Source: Verrucomicrobiota bacterium (GTDB taxonomy: Bacteria > Verrucomicrobiota > Verrucomicrobiia > Limisphaerales > UBA9464). Taken from it: DNA of 9,860 nt. The position numbers and the translations under genes are program-made. Under the pieces are notes generated by a model. That model did no database searches. It was not told where the DNA came from and saw only the letters and a list, made by a program, of their open reading frames with translations. The DNA lies in NCBI GenBank assembly GCA_026397675.1, contig JAPLUH010000191.1:1-9860 (forward strand), in the 5' to 3' direction. Position 1 is the stretch's first letter. The number at the start of each line of letters is the position of its first letter. Positions 7,044-9,860 of the stretch are shown here, one piece after another.

Positions 7044-7503
7044 TGGGTCAGCCTACGCCGGTCCTTGCTCGAGGCACTCCGAATCTTGTCGTCCGAAGGG
7101 CTCATCTTGGCCGCCCCTGCCTCGATCACGCAGCGGCAATTAGAGCCGCGAGAAGTGGCGATGAAGAACCTCCAAGGAACGCCGGCAGTCTTCGCTCGAT
7201 CCCATAACAATCTAGCACTGGAACGATCGATCGCCCGGGCGCAACGGAACGCTGGAAGTCAGGCCGAAGACCCAATTCGGCATCGCCAGAAATCGCGTCT
7301 GCGAAACCCAAGACCCCGGTAAATAACAGTATTAGCAGAATCGCCACCGCCGATCGGCAAACGCCCAGAAACGGTCGGCAAAAACTCATCGGTCGCAAGA
7401 GACTGTTGATCTGACCCCTCATTGTGGAGAGGAACTTTCCGACCCTGAAATCGGGTGTATCTTTTGACCCGCCAACCTCACCACTCTGAGTCATCCGCGA
7501 ACT
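7044..7503. other. Divergent intergenic region between pckG and the LOG-family gene
   Basis: The promoters for both pckG (leftward) and the LOG-family gene (rightward) should lie here, unless the small open frame at 7126-7389 is real and shares one. I could not find a convincing -35/-10 pair on either strand. No tRNA, terminator hairpin or repeat array is visible. Confidence 0.4.
7126..7389 (-). CDS. Possible small exported or membrane protein, weakly supported
   Basis: An 87-aa open frame in the 460-base gap between pckG and the LOG-family gene. It begins MSFCRPFLGVCRSA and then has a strongly hydrophobic run, VAILLILLFTGVLGFADA (about residues 15-32), which looks like a signal peptide or membrane anchor with possible cleavage after 'FADA'. 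The remainder, including 'LRPDFQRSVAPGRS' and a hydrophobic Ala/Leu-rich tail, matches nothing I recognise. Third positions are less GC-biased than in neighbouring genes and there is no Shine-Dalgarno. The same frame is open further upstream (to 7635), but that would overlap the LOG-family gene antisense, so the Met at 7389 is the most sensible start. It may be a chance frame or a decayed gene. Confidence 0.28.
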   Translation of the reverse strand: MSFCRPFLGVCRSAVAILLILLFTGVLGFADAISGDAELGLRPDFQRSVAPGRSIVPVLDCYGIERRLPAFLGGSSSPLLAALIAAA

Positions 7504-8238
7504 GTGGATGAACCTGAAAATACCATGCCGCAACCCGAAATCCGATTTCTCGAAGGACCCCGTTCCCGGTGGGACAATTTCAAGTTCGTCGTCGATATCG
7601 CCTGGGAATTTATTCGGGGTTTCCGGGCGCTGCACTTCTCAGGGTCGTGCGTCGCCGTGTTTGGCTCGGCGCGATTCACCGAGGCCAGCCCCTATTATGG
7701 ATTGACGCGACAACTGTCCGCTGAGATCGCCAAACTGGGCTTCACCATCATGACCGGAGGCGGGCCCGGGCTGATGGAAGCCGCCAATCGAGGGGCTCGC
7801 GATGTGGGAGGTCGCTCGGTGGGTTGCAATATCGTGCTGCCGATGGAGCAAGAGCCCAACCCCTACTTGGATAAATGGGTCAATATCCGCTACTTCTTCG
7901 TCCGGAAGACGCTGCTCATTAAATACTCTTACGCCTTTGTTATCGTCCCTGGAGGATTCGGTACGCTCGATGAGCTCTTCGAGGCTGTGACTCTCATCCA
8001 GACCGGGAAAATCAAAGACTTTCCGGTCATCATCTTTGGCCGCGAGTTTCATCAGGAACTCATGGCGCACATCGAGAAAATGCGTCAGCTCAAGACCATC
8101 TCAGAAAACGACCTCCAATTGTTCTTGGTGACCGATTCCATCGATGAAGCCGTGGAGTTGCTTCGCAAGACCATCAAGAAGTTCGGGCTCACACAGGCTA
8201 AACGCACACCGAGTCGACTCTTGGGTGAGCGCTGGTAG
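7504..8238 (+). CDS. LOG-family protein (TIGR00730-type, putative phosphoribohydrolase)
   Basis: A 244-aa Rossmann-fold protein of the LOG ('lonely guy')/lysine decarboxylase-like family. Hallmarks are VAVFGSARF (50-58), GGGPGLMEAANRGA (85-98), the Arg-Lys pair in FFVRKTLLIKYS (131-142), and PGGFGTLDELFE (149-160), which is the PGGxGTxxE nucleotide-binding and catalytic motif. Plant and some bacterial members cleave cytokinin riboside 5'-monophosphates or other nucleoside monophosphates to base plus ribose 5-phosphate; the old 'lysine decarboxylase' label is not supported by this motif. The native substrate here is unknown. The N-terminus (about 1-45), containing 'FLEGPRSRWDNF', is an extension before the core. 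The start is GTG at 7504; an in-frame ATG at 7525 would remove seven residues and is equally possible, with no Shine-Dalgarno deciding. It converges with the secreted-protein gene downstream. Confidence 0.93.
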   Translation: MDEPENTMPQPEIRFLEGPRSRWDNFKFVVDIAWEFIRGFRALHFSGSCVAVFGSARFTEASPYYGLTRQLSAEIAKLGFTIMTGGGPGLMEAANRGARDVGGRSVGCNIVLPMEQEPNPYLDKWVNIRYFFVRKTLLIKYSYAFVIVPGGFGTLDELFEAVTLIQTGKIKDFPVIIFGREFHQELMAHIEKMRQLKTISENDLQLFLVTDSIDEAVELLRKTIKKFGLTQAKRTPSRLLGERW

Positions 8239-8324
8239 GCGTTGGACGGATCGGCCCGGTCGGCTGCCTCGAGCAGGCGCCCAAAGCGGCACAGAAATAG
8301 GCTCTGCAGCGCCGTAACCCTGAG

Positions 8325-8340
8325 GTCCATGGGTGTGGAC
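8325..8340 (+). terminator. Weak hairpin downstream of the LOG-family gene
   Basis: GTCCA-TGGGTG-TGGAC is a 5-bp stem, extendable by one G-U pair, with a 6-base loop followed by TCTTCT. It lies 86 bases after the LOG-family stop. The short stem and interrupted T-run make it a poor intrinsic terminator, but it is the only candidate I see ahead of the convergent gene's terminator. Confidence 0.25.
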
Positions 8341-8378
8341 TCTTCTGCGGAGGAACGCCGCGGACCCTGGCGCTAACG

Positions 8379-8410
8379 AAAAGAGGGGCCGAAGCGAACT
8401 TCGACCCCTC
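8379..8410 (-). terminator. Intrinsic terminator of the secreted-protein gene
   Basis: On the minus strand GAGGGGTCGAAG-TTCG-CTTCGGCCCCTC forms a continuous 12-bp stem, including one U-G pair, capped by a UUCG tetraloop and followed by TTTT. It begins 21 bases after the TAA at 8432. On the plus strand the wobble pair becomes a C-A mismatch and AAAA precedes the stem, so the element should mainly act on the leftward transcript. Confidence 0.88.
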
Positions 8411-8431
8411 CGTGACTGAACCCGCGTACGA

Positions 8432-9860
8432 TTACTTGCGGATGCGCGCGAACTGGGCGGCCTGATCGGCCGGCACCGTCAGCGGGCTCACTGCACCCGC
8501 GACATCGGTCCAAGGACCGCTGAGCGAGGGAGCCGACTGGAGAACGCCAGCACCGGTCCAAGTGATGGTGACCGTACCGCCAGCATTGGCCTTGATGCCA
8601 GTGAAGCGAGGACCATCACCGCCACCGGAAGCCGTGCCCAACAGGGCGATTTCGGCGACCTGCATCGAGTTAGCCTTGGCAGCGTTCACGACGGTCGGGA
8701 AGACCACCTTGTAGCTGGTGTAGGACTTGGTGTTGGAGAACGCCAGCGTCGTGGTGTTGAACCGCGTCGGGTTGGCAGCGAGCGATCCCGAGGCGATGGC
8801 CTCGAAGTCGGTGCCGTTGTTGGATCCGTGGATCTGCCAAGTGGCCGGATCGCGCTCAGGAGCGTCGTTCGCGGTCGTGATGGTCATCGCTGAGATGACC
8901 GAGGCACCGGCCTTCGGGGTCAACGTGAAGCCAGTGTTCACCTTGTCGAAGTTCAGGTACTTCGTGGTGCTCAGACCGTCGATGACCTTCGGAGCAGCCT
9001 CGCCGCCCGGGTGGTTGCTGGAGCTCGGAACGATGGTGTCGTCCTTGCTGAGCACGTTGCCCGGGAGGGCCGGGGTGAACAGCAAGAAGTCGAAGTCACC
9101 GTTCGAGGAGTTGTAACGCACCGTCTGCTGACCAGTGAGCTTGACCGAGGCTAGGCTACCGTCGGCATTGCGCATGGCCACGAGGGCGTTGTTGCCCCAA
9201 CCGCCGGTGGAGGGCGACTCGAAGCTGCCGACGACCGTCGCGTTGCCGCTGGCGACCGTGGCGAACTGACCCTTCATGCGGGTGGCGCTGTCGACACCGT
9301 CACCGTGGGAGAGACCCGCGTAGACGTTGTAGTCGCCCGCCGGGAAGGTGCGGGTGTACTGGTACCACTGGCCGTCGCCGATCCAACCCATCTTGAAGTT
9401 GACATCGAGTTCACCCACGCCGCGGTCGCGGTCGCCGGTGCGGTCCATCGGAACCTGAGGATCTTCACCGATACGGTAGATGGGCGAAGCACCCTCGTTG
9501 CCGCGGGTGTAGTCCTTGTTGTTCGACGCCGACTGGCCCGCGAGGGCGCCGCCGCGGTAGGGCATCACGCTGGTCGCGGCCGGGGCCACACCGTTGTTGT
9601 CGAAGTCTTCAGCCTCGATCGCGAAGACCGGGGTGCGGATGTTGGCCACACCGAAAGTCCAGGACACGGTGCGGTCGATGATCGTGAGGCCGACCGTGTG
9701 GGTCGAACCACCCACCCAGCCAGCGGCCGGAGCGGCGACAGTGACGGTGGCGATACCATCCACCGTGGTCACGGTCGCGGTTGCAGCAGCGCCGTCCACC
9801 TTAACGGAGACGTTGGCGGTGCTGAGGGCCGGGCCGGTGCCTTGGGCCACCTTGGCGACG
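8432..9860 (-). CDS. Secreted multidomain carbohydrate-binding-type protein, N-terminus outside window
   Basis: The frame is open to the window edge, so the start and any signal peptide are missing; about 475 residues are visible. Residue numbers count from the GTG codon at 9850. In order: the end of an Ig-like beta-sandwich (to about 70) with 'GGSTHTVGLTIIDRTVSWTF'; a CBM6/CBM35-like module (about 76-258) opening 'FAIEAEDFDNNG' and containing GWIGDGQWYQYTRTFPAGDY (155-174); a discoidin/F5-8C-like module (about 272-406) with 'APKVIDGLSTTKYLNFD' and 'WQIHGSNNGTDFEAIAS'; and a C-terminal module (about 414-472) with 'LQSAPSLSGPWTDV' ending FARIRK, of a kind often seen at the ends of exported Verrucomicrobiota proteins. 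No catalytic domain is visible in this part. It probably binds polysaccharide outside the cell. In a hand count of the last 27 codons, 22 end in G or C, more than in the neighbouring LOG-family gene, which may indicate high expression. Confidence 0.85.
   Translation of the reverse strand, partial: VAKVAQGTGPALSTANVSVKVDGAAATATVTTVDGIATVTVAAPAAGWVGGSTHTVGLTIIDRTVSWTFGVANIRTPVFAIEAEDFDNNGVAPAATSVMPYRGGALAGQSASNNKDYTRGNEGASPIYRIGEDPQVPMDRTGDRDRGVGELDVNFKMGWIGDGQWYQYTRTFPAGDYNVYAGLSHGDGVDSATRMKGQFATVASGNATVVGSFESPSTGGWGNNALVAMRNADGSLASVKLTGQQTVRYNSSNGDFDFLLFTPALPGNVLSKDDTIVPSSSNHPGGEAAPKVIDGLSTTKYLNFDKVNTGFTLTPKAGASVISAMTITTANDAPERDPATWQIHGSNNGTDFEAIASGSLAANPTRFNTTTLAFSNTKSYTSYKVVFPTVVNAAKANSMQVAEIALLGTASGGGDGPRFTGIKANAGGTVTITWTGAGVLQSAPSLSGPWTDVAGAVSPLTVPADQAAQFARIRK

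Noticed and set aside
6459..7322. A 287-codon plus-strand open frame over pckG and the gap beyond it.
   Set aside because: It is antisense to the conserved 5' half of pckG and shows no recognisable protein features; it results from GC-rich codon structure on the opposite strand.
1..9860. Possible CRISPR array, insertion sequence, phage genes, toxin-antitoxin pair or defence island.
   Set aside because: No regularly spaced repeats, transposase motifs, terminal inverted repeats, phage-like genes or paired small genes were seen on either strand.

Overview
This window looks like ordinary chromosomal DNA of a Verrucomicrobiota bacterium, perhaps near Limisphaerales/Pedosphaera; the lineage is an inference. 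It rests on a prepilin-like protein ending in an exact H-X9-DG motif, a large secreted protein with the C-terminal 'PSLSGPWTDV...FARIRK' module I associate with this phylum, and gene starts that mostly lack a clear Shine-Dalgarno sequence. Coding DNA is GC-rich. I see no tRNA, rRNA, CRISPR array, insertion sequence, integrase or phage gene.

Layout. Positions 141-3284 carry three plus-strand genes: a type II/IV prepilin-like protein, an aldo/keto reductase-fold protein whose ATG overlaps the preceding TGA by one base, and recA 46 bases further on. A 418-base non-coding stretch follows (3285-3702), with a strong GC hairpin behind recA and several smaller inverted repeats. Positions 3703-5072 hold a minus-strand pair: an uncharacterised 199-aa protein followed by rnc (RNase III). 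The rnc stop codon straddles the loop and stem of its own terminator hairpin. Positions 5259-7043 hold pckG (GTP-dependent phosphoenolpyruvate carboxykinase) on the minus strand. The 460-base gap 7044-7503 may hold one small exported or membrane protein, weakly supported. A LOG-family gene lies on the plus strand at 7504-8238. It converges on the 3' end of a large secreted carbohydrate-binding-type protein (8432 to the window edge, minus strand), which ends in a classic UUCG-loop intrinsic terminator.

The genes do not form one pathway. recA and rnc are housekeeping DNA-repair and RNA-processing genes. pckG is central carbon metabolism (gluconeogenesis/anaplerosis). The prepilin-like protein and the CBM/discoidin-like protein belong to the cell surface or secreted fraction. 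No undescribed multi-gene system is evident. The points most worth a second look are the aldo/keto reductase lacking two of its four catalytic residues, the RecA with an added basic N-terminal tail, an altered L1 loop and no acidic C-tail, the unknown protein paired with rnc, and the structured recA-rnc intergenic region.
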